A DNA stretch of 9,690 bases from NCBI GenBank assembly GCA_009700815.1, contig WLLG01000056.1, forward strand, positions 1 to 9,690. The letters are read 5' to 3'. The DNA comes from Actinomycetota bacterium. GTDB lineage: Bacteria > Actinomycetota > Acidimicrobiia > Acidimicrobiales > Microtrichaceae. A model generated the notes under the pieces. The model was not told the DNA's origin. It worked only from the letters and a program-made list of their open reading frames with translations, and did no database searches. Below are positions 1 through 6,164 of this stretch, piece by piece. The position numbers and the translations under genes are program-made. Each line of letters begins with the position of its first letter. Within the stretch, counting starts at the first letter, position 1.

Positions 1-1092
1 TGGCCCATCATTGAAGACTCCTCGCTTTTGCATTGGCATATCCACCGAGGCAAGCGCTCCATCACCTTGGACTTAAAAACAGAAGAAGCCAAAGACGTGT
101 TTCGTGACTTGGTTCGAGATGCCGATGTGGTGATCGAGGCCATGCGTCCGGGAGCGCTGGCAAAGCGTGGCCTTGGCTTTGAGGACCTGAAAGAAATCAA
201 TCCTCGGATTGTTTTTTGCACCATCTCTGGCTACGGAATGACTGGACCCTACGCCGATCTTCCGAGTCACGGGATCGCCTATGACACTTGGGCTGGATTG
301 GTCAAGCCGGGCTACACCGAAGATGGCCTTCCGTTTATCCCCGAACACCCGTCGGTAGGGATTCATGCCGGCCCCTTGTTCGCTGCCTTTGGAGTGTTAG
401 CTGGCGTGATTCGTGCCCGTGAAACTGGTCAAGGCTGCTTCTTAGAAGTTGCCCAATCAGATGCATCTGCGGCGATGGACTGGCTCCGCAGCGAGACGTT
501 CAAGGCCTACGAGCGACCAGAATCAGAAGTCACTGGAAACAAGGCTGATAACTACGAACGCCGAGCACCAGGAACTGCTGGCATGACAACAGGCGTTCGC
601 TATCAGATCTACGAATCCTCTGACTCGCACATCTTGTTTATGGCTTCGGAGCAAGAGTTCTGGAAGAACTTCTGTGCTGGCGTTGACCGGATGGACCTCT
701 TTGAGAAGTGGCCAGGATCAAAGTTTGGTGATCACGCAAAAGACAATATGGAGTTGCGCAAAATTTTGGCCGAGATCTTTAAGACCAAGACCACAGCCGA
801 ATGGGTGATCTGGTCTGGGGAGCACAACACCACGATTGCGCCCGTCAACACACCCGAGACTCTGGCTCGAGACCCGCAGTTCATTGACCGGCTTGGGTTC
901 ATGCCGCATGAGACTCATGGCGCAGACATGATCCCGTACCCGGTGAAGTTCCTGGGTGAAGAGCCCGTTGATCCCACACCTGCACCAACTGCAGGCCAAC
1001 ACAACGATGAGGTCCTCGAAGAGGTGCTCGGGTACACCGCAGAACAAGTGGCGTCACTGCGTCAGGCCGGAGCACTCGGTGAAGGCAGATGA
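1..1092 (+). CDS. Family III (CaiB/BaiF) CoA-transferase, 5' partial
   Basis: The reading frame is open from the first base (W-P-I-I-E-D...), so the true start lies upstream; about 40 N-terminal residues are probably missing (363 residues visible, family about 400). Visible family signatures are the G-K-R-S-I-T-L-D-L-K segment after the nucleotide-binding N-terminus, I-E-A-M-R-P-G, and S-G-Y-G-M-T-G-P. An E-V-A-Q-S-D-A stretch places an Asp (codon 460-462) where family III transferases carry the aspartate that forms the acyl-CoA anhydride. The residue aligned with the racemase aspartate of alpha-methylacyl-CoA racemase is Gly here (S-V-G-I-H-A-G), so transferase activity is more likely than racemisation. 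Family members move CoA from a donor thioester to a carboxylate in the cytoplasm; the substrate cannot be read from sequence. Its stop overlaps the start of the acyl-CoA synthetase by 4 bp, so the two are probably co-translated and may provide alternative activation routes. Confidence 0.9.
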   Translation, partial: WPIIEDSSLLHWHIHRGKRSITLDLKTEEAKDVFRDLVRDADVVIEAMRPGALAKRGLGFEDLKEINPRIVFCTISGYGMTGPYADLPSHGIAYDTWAGLVKPGYTEDGLPFIPEHPSVGIHAGPLFAAFGVLAGVIRARETGQGCFLEVAQSDASAAMDWLRSETFKAYERPESEVTGNKADNYERRAPGTAGMTTGVRYQIYESSDSHILFMASEQEFWKNFCAGVDRMDLFEKWPGSKFGDHAKDNMELRKILAEIFKTKTTAEWVIWSGEHNTTIAPVNTPETLARDPQFIDRLGFMPHETHGADMIPYPVKFLGEEPVDPTPAPTAGQHNDEVLEEVLGYTAEQVASLRQAGALGEGR

Positions 1093-2735
1093 CTGAAGCA
1101 CCGGGAATATCCGAGGAAGGGTCCCGTGCAGACCTTCAGTATGCGACGATTCCTGCGCTGCTCCGTGCTGTTGCCCAGGACCGTTCCGCTGCGGAGGTGG
1201 TGGTAGATCACTCCTGCGCTCCAGCGATGAGGATGACCTACTCGGAGTTGCTCGAACGGGTAAACAAACTTGCCGCAGCGCTGATCAGCGAGGGAGTGCA
1301 GCAAGGTGATCGCATTGCTATCTGGGCCCCAAACTGCTGGGAGTGGATCGTGGCCCTGCTGGGCCTGCAATCTGCCGGCGCAGTTCTGGTTCCGCTCAAC
1401 ACTCGATACAAAGGCCTAGAGGCTGAAGACATTCTGCGTCGAAGTCACGCTCGGATGCTGTTTACAGTCGAGGGTTTTCTTGGCAACGAGTACGTCTCGA
1501 TGCTGCGTGCAACTGAAGGCGATTTGCCAGCGTTAGAGAGAATTGTCCTATTGCGTGATGCGGGGATCAGTCCAGCCGAAACCTGCACCCTGGATGAATT
1601 CATTGCAGAGCACGAAGAAACGGCCGATCAAAGCGCTGTGACAGAACGGGTTGCACAGATCTCCGGAGAAGATTTGTCTGATCTGTTGTTCACCTCTGGC
1701 ACCACTGGCCAACCCAAGGGCGTCATGCTGACCCACGCGCAGACTCTGCGAGCGTTCGGAGACTGGGCCCATATTGTTGGACTACGAGAGAGTGATCGAT
1801 ACCTAGTCATCAATCCTTTCTTTCATGCCTTTGGGTACAAGGCGGGCATCATCTCCTCGTTGATTTCGGGCGCGACGCTGGTTCCGGTATCAGTGTTTGA
1901 TCTCGATGTCGTCCTCGACCTGATTGAGTCCGAGAGTATTAGCGTTTTGCCGGGACCCCCAACGATTTATCAGGGCCTGCTCAATCATCCAGGGTTTGAT
2001 CCCAAGCGAACGACATCACTTCGTCTGGCCGTCACCGGCGCAGCGGTCGTTCCAGTCGAACTGGTGGAGCAGATGAGAGACACACTCGGGTTTGCAACAG
2101 TGGTCACTGCATACGGGATGACCGAAGCGTCGGGAATTGCTACGACTTGTCGAAGCGAAGACGCTGCTGAACTCATTGCAAGCACCTCGGGTCGCGCCTA
2201 TCCCGGGGTAGAAGTGCGAGTGGTCGATGAGGCTGGTGCAGAACTGCCCGCATCCGAACCGGGAGAGGTGCTCGTTCGCGGGTACAACATCATGAGCGGC
2301 TATTTCGAAGACCCAGCCAAGACTGCCGAGACCATTGACTCTGATGGTTGGTTCCACACTGGCGATGTCGGGGTCATGGACGCCAATGGCTACCTGCGCA
2401 TCACGGACCGCATCAAGGACATGTTTATCGTGGGTGGGTTCAATGCCTATCCAGCCGAGATAGAGCGACTCCTGCTGCTCCACCCAGAGATTGCTCAAGT
2501 AGCAGTGATTGGCGTGCCCGACGAGCGCTTGGGTGAGGTGGGCTATGCCTACGTGATTGCAACGAGCGGGACCGTGCCCGAACCGGCTGAGATTATTTCT
2601 TGGGCTCGGGACAACATGGCGAACTTTAAGGCACCGAAATATGTCGAGGTTGTTGACGAGTTACCTCTCAATGCGAGTGGCAAGGTGTTGAAGTTCGACT
2701 TGCGCGACCGTGCGCTTCGCTCAATTGAGTCCTAG
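1089..2735 (+). CDS. FadD3-like acyl-CoA synthetase (AMP-forming)
   Basis: A 548-residue member of the acyl-adenylate-forming superfamily, which activates a carboxylic acid with ATP and CoA. The core motifs are complete: the phosphate loop T-S-G-T-T-G-Q-P-K-G (202-211), A-Y-G-M-T-E-A-S-G (341-349), T-G-D-V-G (424-428), the hinge region T-D-R-I-K-D-M (439-445) followed by G-G-F-N-A-Y-P-A-E-I-E, and P-L-N-A-S-G-K (536-542) with the probable catalytic Lys542. From memory, long stretches match mycobacterial FadD3, the ligase for the CD-ring steroid propionate HIP: I-A-I-W-(A/S)-P-N, V-P-L-N-T-R-Y, I-N-P-F-F-H-x-F-G-Y-K-A-G-I and V-L-P-G-P-P-T-I-Y-Q. Related ligases act on other bulky acids, so the HIP substrate is only a hypothesis and no symbol is assigned. 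The ATG at 1089 overlaps the upstream stop (ATGA), with a weak GGTGAAGG purine stretch before it. It is followed after 11 bases by the LLM oxidoreductase. Confidence 0.92.
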   Translation: MTEAPGISEEGSRADLQYATIPALLRAVAQDRSAAEVVVDHSCAPAMRMTYSELLERVNKLAAALISEGVQQGDRIAIWAPNCWEWIVALLGLQSAGAVLVPLNTRYKGLEAEDILRRSHARMLFTVEGFLGNEYVSMLRATEGDLPALERIVLLRDAGISPAETCTLDEFIAEHEETADQSAVTERVAQISGEDLSDLLFTSGTTGQPKGVMLTHAQTLRAFGDWAHIVGLRESDRYLVINPFFHAFGYKAGIISSLISGATLVPVSVFDLDVVLDLIESESISVLPGPPTIYQGLLNHPGFDPKRTTSLRLAVTGAAVVPVELVEQMRDTLGFATVVTAYGMTEASGIATTCRSEDAAELIASTSGRAYPGVEVRVVDEAGAELPASEPGEVLVRGYNIMSGYFEDPAKTAETIDSDGWFHTGDVGVMDANGYLRITDRIKDMFIVGGFNAYPAEIERLLLLHPEIAQVAVIGVPDERLGEVGYAYVIATSGTVPEPAEIISWARDNMANFKAPKYVEVVDELPLNASGKVLKFDLRDRALRSIES

Positions 2736-2746
2736 GAGTAGTAAGT

Positions 2747-3607
2747 ATGAAGTTTTGTCATGGTCTCATCGGTGCTCCTCCAAAGGATTGGAACCGACTA
2801 GCGCGGGCTTGTGAGGCAGCAGGATTTGATTCGGTCGCAGTATCGGATCATGTGCTCTTTCCCGCCACGCTCGAATCCAAGTATCCCTACACGCCCGACG
2901 GTACGCCGTTGTTCAGCCCCGATGAGGACTGGCCAGATGCTTGGGTAGCGATTGCTTCTATGGCAGCGGTGACTACCACGCTGCGCTTTATTACCAATGT
3001 GTTTGTGCTGCCCTCTCGGAACCCGTTTCTTGCAGCCAAGTCAATTGGCACGGCCGCGTACCTTTCAGAAGGGCGAATTGGCCTAGGTGTCGGCGCCGGG
3101 TGGATGCGAGAAGAGTTTGATCTGCTTGAGCAACCATTTTCGAAACGCGGTAAACGCATGGAAGAAATGATTCAGGTCATGAAAGCTCTCTGGACGGGCG
3201 AGATGGTTGAGCACCACGGGGAATTTTATGACTTTGCCCCCGTGCAGATGCGACCCTGCCCGCCAGCGCAGATTCCAATTTATGTTGGTGGTCACTCCGA
3301 TATTGCGTTCCGAAGAGCCGCAACAATCGGCGATGGTTGGCTTGGGGTTCACTATTCACCTGAAGAGTTACTGAACTACTGCACCGTGTTGCAACAGGCC
3401 CGAGAAGATGCTGGGACTGCAGACAAACCCTTCGAGATCATTGCCTCACCCATGGCAGCACCCAAAGCTGACTTACTCGAGGAACTTGCCGCTGCCGGGG
3501 TGACGTCAATCCTGACCTCTTCGTGGATCTCGGGTGGGATGACTGCACCCGAGGTGAGCCGCGCAGAAGAGATGATCGCTGCGTACGGTGAGCGCTTTAT
3601 TAACTGA
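2747..3607 (+). CDS. LLM-class (probably F420-dependent) oxidoreductase
   Basis: A 286-residue luciferase-like monooxygenase-fold protein, the usual length for the single-domain actinobacterial subgroup (Rv2161c-like). Visible family features are A-G-F-D-S-V-A-V-S-D-H-V (25-36), the strand-loop R-I-G-L-G-V-G-A-G-W (110-119), the helix F-S-K-R-G-K-R-M-E-E-M followed by A-L-W-T-G (131-151), P-I-Y-V-G-G (177-182) and A-A-T-I-G-D-G-W (191-198). Members are cytoplasmic TIM-barrel enzymes that use F420 or FMN to reduce or oxygenate organic substrates; which cofactor and substrate apply here is not decidable by eye. The start is supported by an AGGAG at 2734-2738, which shares two bases with the upstream stop codon and sits 8 bases before the ATG. 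Its position directly after the ligase suggests it acts on the same compound or its CoA ester, for example on a ring ketone or double bond; that role is inference. Confidence 0.87.
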   Translation: MKFCHGLIGAPPKDWNRLARACEAAGFDSVAVSDHVLFPATLESKYPYTPDGTPLFSPDEDWPDAWVAIASMAAVTTTLRFITNVFVLPSRNPFLAAKSIGTAAYLSEGRIGLGVGAGWMREEFDLLEQPFSKRGKRMEEMIQVMKALWTGEMVEHHGEFYDFAPVQMRPCPPAQIPIYVGGHSDIAFRRAATIGDGWLGVHYSPEELLNYCTVLQQAREDAGTADKPFEIIASPMAAPKADLLEELAAAGVTSILTSSWISGGMTAPEVSRAEEMIAAYGERFIN

Positions 3608-3619
3608 CAAGATGGGTAT

Positions 3620-4207
3620 GTGAATTCCGAGCCGCGTGATATTGGCCCCATCGAGGGGCGCGAGGTTCCGCAGACTCAGGCTGAATTTAGTGAAGAAATG
3701 CAGCAGTTCCGAAAGAGCCGCAGCAAGGGTCGCCCTAATTCGCGACCGCTACCAAGTTGGGTTGAGCGACTTGCTTGGATTCTTGATAGCGCCTTTCGCG
3801 TGCCGGGAACTACTGATCGCCGAGTCGGGATAGACGGTCTGCTCACCCTGGTTCCAGTTGTCGGTGATGCTGCTGGGGTAGCTCTGTCCATGGCCGTGGT
3901 CCTTGCCGGGGTTGCCGCCGGTGTCAGCGTTCCCACGCTGCTGCGGATGCTGATCAACGTGGGGATTGAGGCGACGATCGGTCTGATTCCCTTTGCTGGT
4001 GCAGTTTTTGACATGGTCTACAAGGCCAATATTCGCAACTTGGTTTTAATGGAGCGAGACCTAGCTGATCGAAGGGCTACTCGGCGGTCATCGCTTGCAG
4101 TGCTGGCTCTGATGATTGGTGTGATCTTTCTCGGATTGCTGATGGTCGTTCTGGCTTGGTTCGCAGCAATTGGAGTTTTGGTTTGGTTTTTCACGCGACT
4201 CTTCTAG
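3620..4207 (+). CDS. DUF4112 family small membrane protein
   Basis: A 195-residue protein of unknown function. Residues about 51-145 match the DUF4112 pattern: an L-D-S-A-F-R-V-P-G-T segment, G-I-D-G-L-L-T-L-V-P-V-V-G-D, then a small-residue hydrophobic stretch, L-R-M-L-I-N and I-P-F-A-G-A-V-F-D-M-V-Y-K-A-N-I-R-N. The second glycine-acid motif reads G-A-V-F-D where many relatives have G-D-x-F-D. The C-terminus (about 158-192) is strongly hydrophobic and could form one or two membrane helices, giving an inner-membrane protein with a charged 45-residue N-terminal tail. The GTG at 3620 is the most upstream sensible start, 12 bases after the LLM stop, but no strong ribosome binding site is visible; Met27 (codon 3698-3700) is an alternative that keeps the conserved core. 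It has no obvious catalytic link with its neighbours and may only share their transcript. Confidence 0.82.
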   Translation: MNSEPRDIGPIEGREVPQTQAEFSEEMQQFRKSRSKGRPNSRPLPSWVERLAWILDSAFRVPGTTDRRVGIDGLLTLVPVVGDAAGVALSMAVVLAGVAAGVSVPTLLRMLINVGIEATIGLIPFAGAVFDMVYKANIRNLVLMERDLADRRATRRSSLAVLALMIGVIFLGLLMVVLAWFAAIGVLVWFFTRLF

Positions 4208-4217
4208 CTTGTAATCC

Positions 4218-4904
4218 GTGACTAGCGCTGCGGAGCCCTCAGAGAATCCTGACCTGCGGGCAGTTGACGGCCGAGTTCCGGGCCGTCGCGGCATAGCCAC
4301 GCGCCAACGGCTGTTGCAATGCACGAGCGACCTGCTCGAGACGACCTCGTACCGTGATCTCAAAGTCGTTGACATTGCCCGAGAGGCCGGAACTTCTCCA
4401 GCCACTTTTTACCAGTACTTCCCAGATGCAGAGTCGGCGCTGTTGGCACTAGCTGATCGGCTAGTGGGGGAGGGTGGCGAGCGACTAATTCGCCCCTTGA
4501 AAGCCGCCAACTGGCATGGCCAAAATGCGTATCTCGCCTGCGAGGCCGTGGCTGATGCATTCCTAGATTTCTGGGCCGATCACTCGGCGTTGATGGCTGT
4601 CATCGACTTAGCAGCACTCGAGGGGGATCAGCGCTTCCGGGACTGCCGGATTCAACTCTTGAACACTTTTACGGTGGCCGCGACTGAAGTGCTGACCCGC
4701 CAACGTGCAGCGGGCTTTGCGGCTGCAGAGGTGGACCCCGAGGCAACTGCCGTGGTGCTGGTGTCCATGCTGTCCCATGTCGCTGCGCATCAGGCTGGAA
4801 TAGCCCAGTCCGGAGTCCCGATCGGACAACTTCGAGATGCCATGGCGCGGGTCATGTACAACAGCCCGCTAGGCAAAACCGACAGATTTGCGACTACAAT
4901 CTGA
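4218..4904 (+). CDS. TetR/AcrR-family transcriptional regulator
   Basis: A 228-residue protein with an N-terminal TetR DNA-binding domain after a short acidic tail: G-R-R-G-I-A-T-R-Q-R-L-L (22-33) opens helix 1, and K-V-V-D-I-A-R-E-A-G-T-S-P-A-T-F-Y-Q-Y-F (49-68) is the helix-turn-helix with the characteristic T-F-Y-x-Y-F recognition-helix end. The C-terminal 150 residues are helical and variable, as expected for a ligand pocket and dimer interface; local acyl-CoA regulators of this family bind CoA thioesters, so a pathway CoA ester is a reasonable but unproven ligand. The start is GTG at 4218, 10 bases after the DUF4112 stop, with no clear ribosome binding site. Its own stop codon lies inside a perfect inverted repeat just before the acyl-CoA dehydrogenase gene, which makes that downstream operon its likely target. 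Repression is the usual mode in this family. Confidence 0.9.
   Translation: MTSAAEPSENPDLRAVDGRVPGRRGIATRQRLLQCTSDLLETTSYRDLKVVDIAREAGTSPATFYQYFPDAESALLALADRLVGEGGERLIRPLKAANWHGQNAYLACEAVADAFLDFWADHSALMAVIDLAALEGDQRFRDCRIQLLNTFTVAATEVLTRQRAAGFAAAEVDPEATAVVLVSMLSHVAAHQAGIAQSGVPIGQLRDAMARVMYNSPLGKTDRFATTI
4895..4900 (+). promoter_or_regulatory. Candidate -10 element for the second gene run
   Basis: TACAAT fits the TANNNT pattern of a sigma-A type -10 box and lies 38 bases before the dehydrogenase ATG. No good -35 hexamer is found at 16-18 bases; the best upstream match is TAGGCA at 4870-4875 with a 19-base spacer. A start of transcription about 7 bases downstream would fall within the inverted repeat at 4899-4917. 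The call rests on a short motif plus its position and could be chance. Confidence 0.4.
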
Positions 4905-4917
4905 CGGGTCGTCAGAT
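4899..4917. promoter_or_regulatory. Candidate TetR operator (perfect inverted repeat)
   Basis: ATCTGAC-GGGTC-GTCAGAT is a perfect 7-bp inverted repeat with a 5-base spacer (19 bp), the size typical of TetR-family operators. It overlaps the last two bases of the candidate -10 box and the TetR stop codon (TGA, 4902-4904), and it ends 21 bases before the acyl-CoA dehydrogenase start. A dimer bound here would block initiation of the downstream operon. There is no T-run after it, so a terminator is less likely. A matching second copy was not noticed in the window. Confidence 0.6.
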
Positions 4918-4926
4918 AACAAGTTC

Positions 4927-4931
4927 GGAGA
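4927..4931 (+). promoter_or_regulatory. Ribosome binding site deciding the dehydrogenase start
   Basis: GGAGA lies 7 bases before the ATG at 4939. The frame stays open upstream to 4888, but an earlier start would place coding sequence across the inverted repeat and add 17 residues unlike the family; this site selects the ATG. Confidence 0.7.
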
Positions 4932-4938
4932 CAAAACA

Positions 4939-6159
4939 ATGGATTTCGAGTTCTCAGAAGATCAGCAAGCATTCAACAAAGAAGTAATTGCCTTTTGCGA
5001 TGATCACGACACAATCGACATCTTCGATGTGACCCGTGAAAACATGGCGCAGATCGTTGACACTCCAGAACGACGTGCCTTTATGAAAGAGGTAGGTCAT
5101 CAGGGGTGGCTCGGTATTACTTGGCCGACTGAGTACGGCGGTCAAGAAGGTGAGGGTGTCTACGAGTACATCCTGAACGAAGAACTTGCCGGACGAGGCG
5201 GACCGCAGATCGGCAAGGGTGTTGGGATCATTGGCAAGACGCTGATCGCTCACGGTTCTGACTTCCTGAAGGACATGTTCCTTCCCATGATTCTAGAAAA
5301 CGATGTCGAGTTTGCTGTTGGCTATTCCGAGCCCAACGCAGGTTCTGATGCCGCCTCGATGCGCATGAAGGGTGTGCCGCACACCAACGAAGATGGCAAG
5401 ACCGGCTGGTTAGTAAACGGCCAAAAAACTTGGACTACATCGGCCCATTTCGCAGAGTGGTACTGGTGCGGGGTTCGCACCGATCAAGACAATAAGCATC
5501 TCGGAATTTCACTGATGCTGATTCCGTTGGACGACCCAGGAATCACCATCAATGGCATCTGGACCATGGGTGATGAGCGAACGAATGAGGTCTGGCTCGA
5601 CAACGTCTTTGTGCCAGATGAGTTTGTTGTGGGCGAGGTCAATTACGGGTTCAAGTACATCTCTCAGGCGCTCGACCTTGAGCGCTTCACGATGTTTACC
5701 TATGCCCCGATCAAGCAGCGCCTTGACTTGTTGACCGAGTACGTGCTGACCACACTCCGTGACGGTGAACCGCTCAAGAACGATCCCGTTATCCGTTCAC
5801 GCATGGCTTCACTTCACACCGAGGCCGAGGTGGCGCGAGTCATGGGACTCAAGTTTGTTGCCGAGGCAGTCAAGGTTGAAGCGCTCGTTCGTGCCGGTAA
5901 GGAGTACCAGCCGCCAACAGTGATTGCATCCGAGTACAAACTCTTTGCGACCGAGTTGTCACGACGACTCGCAGACGCATCGATGGATATTGGCGGCCCC
6001 GGCTCCCAGCTTCGCGTCAAGACCGAGGATGCACCTATGGCAGGACGATCAGAGTCCACCTATCGCTACACCGTGATCGACACCATTGGTGGTGGCTCTT
6101 CAGAAATCCAAAAGAACATCATCGCTCGGCGCGGTTTAGGCCTACCCAAAAACTTCTAA
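4939..6159 (+). CDS. Acyl-CoA dehydrogenase, catalytic-type subunit (FadE26/FadE29-like)
   Basis: A 406-residue acyl-CoA dehydrogenase. Residues 1-120 form the helical N-terminal domain starting with the typical M-D-F-E-F-S-E-D-Q. The middle domain has the FAD-contacting G-Y-S-E-P-N-A-G-S-D (128-137) and W-T-T-S-A-H-F-A-E-W (165-174). The C-terminal domain has A-L-D-L-E-R-F with Glu248, at the isovaleryl-CoA-dehydrogenase-type catalytic base position, and ends I-G-G-G-S-S-E-I-Q-K-N-I-I-A-R-R-G-L (393-410). The usual R-x-Q-F FAD-binding segment of the partner subunit is absent; the region around 275-290 reads R-D-G-E-P-L-K-N-D-P-V-I instead. This matches the alpha-type chains of mycobacterial alpha2beta2 dehydrogenases (FadE26, FadE29), which need a second chain to complete the FAD site. 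That partner is probably the dehydrogenase at 8389. It introduces the C2-C3 double bond in an acyl-CoA. It is the first gene behind the candidate operator; the next gene starts after 5 bases. Confidence 0.92.
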   Translation: MDFEFSEDQQAFNKEVIAFCDDHDTIDIFDVTRENMAQIVDTPERRAFMKEVGHQGWLGITWPTEYGGQEGEGVYEYILNEELAGRGGPQIGKGVGIIGKTLIAHGSDFLKDMFLPMILENDVEFAVGYSEPNAGSDAASMRMKGVPHTNEDGKTGWLVNGQKTWTTSAHFAEWYWCGVRTDQDNKHLGISLMLIPLDDPGITINGIWTMGDERTNEVWLDNVFVPDEFVVGEVNYGFKYISQALDLERFTMFTYAPIKQRLDLLTEYVLTTLRDGEPLKNDPVIRSRMASLHTEAEVARVMGLKFVAEAVKVEALVRAGKEYQPPTVIASEYKLFATELSRRLADASMDIGGPGSQLRVKTEDAPMAGRSESTYRYTVIDTIGGGSSEIQKNIIARRGLGLPKNF

Positions 6160-6164
6160 GCAAC

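Noticed and set aside
2016..2498. Minus-strand open frame of 160 residues inside the acyl-CoA synthetase
   Set aside because: It lies opposite the conserved motifs of a full-length ligase and shows no family features.
4888..4938. Upstream extension of the first acyl-CoA dehydrogenase to a TTG at 4888
   Set aside because: The added 17 residues do not resemble the family, the frame would overlap the TetR gene and the inverted repeat, and a good ribosome binding site precedes the ATG at 4939.
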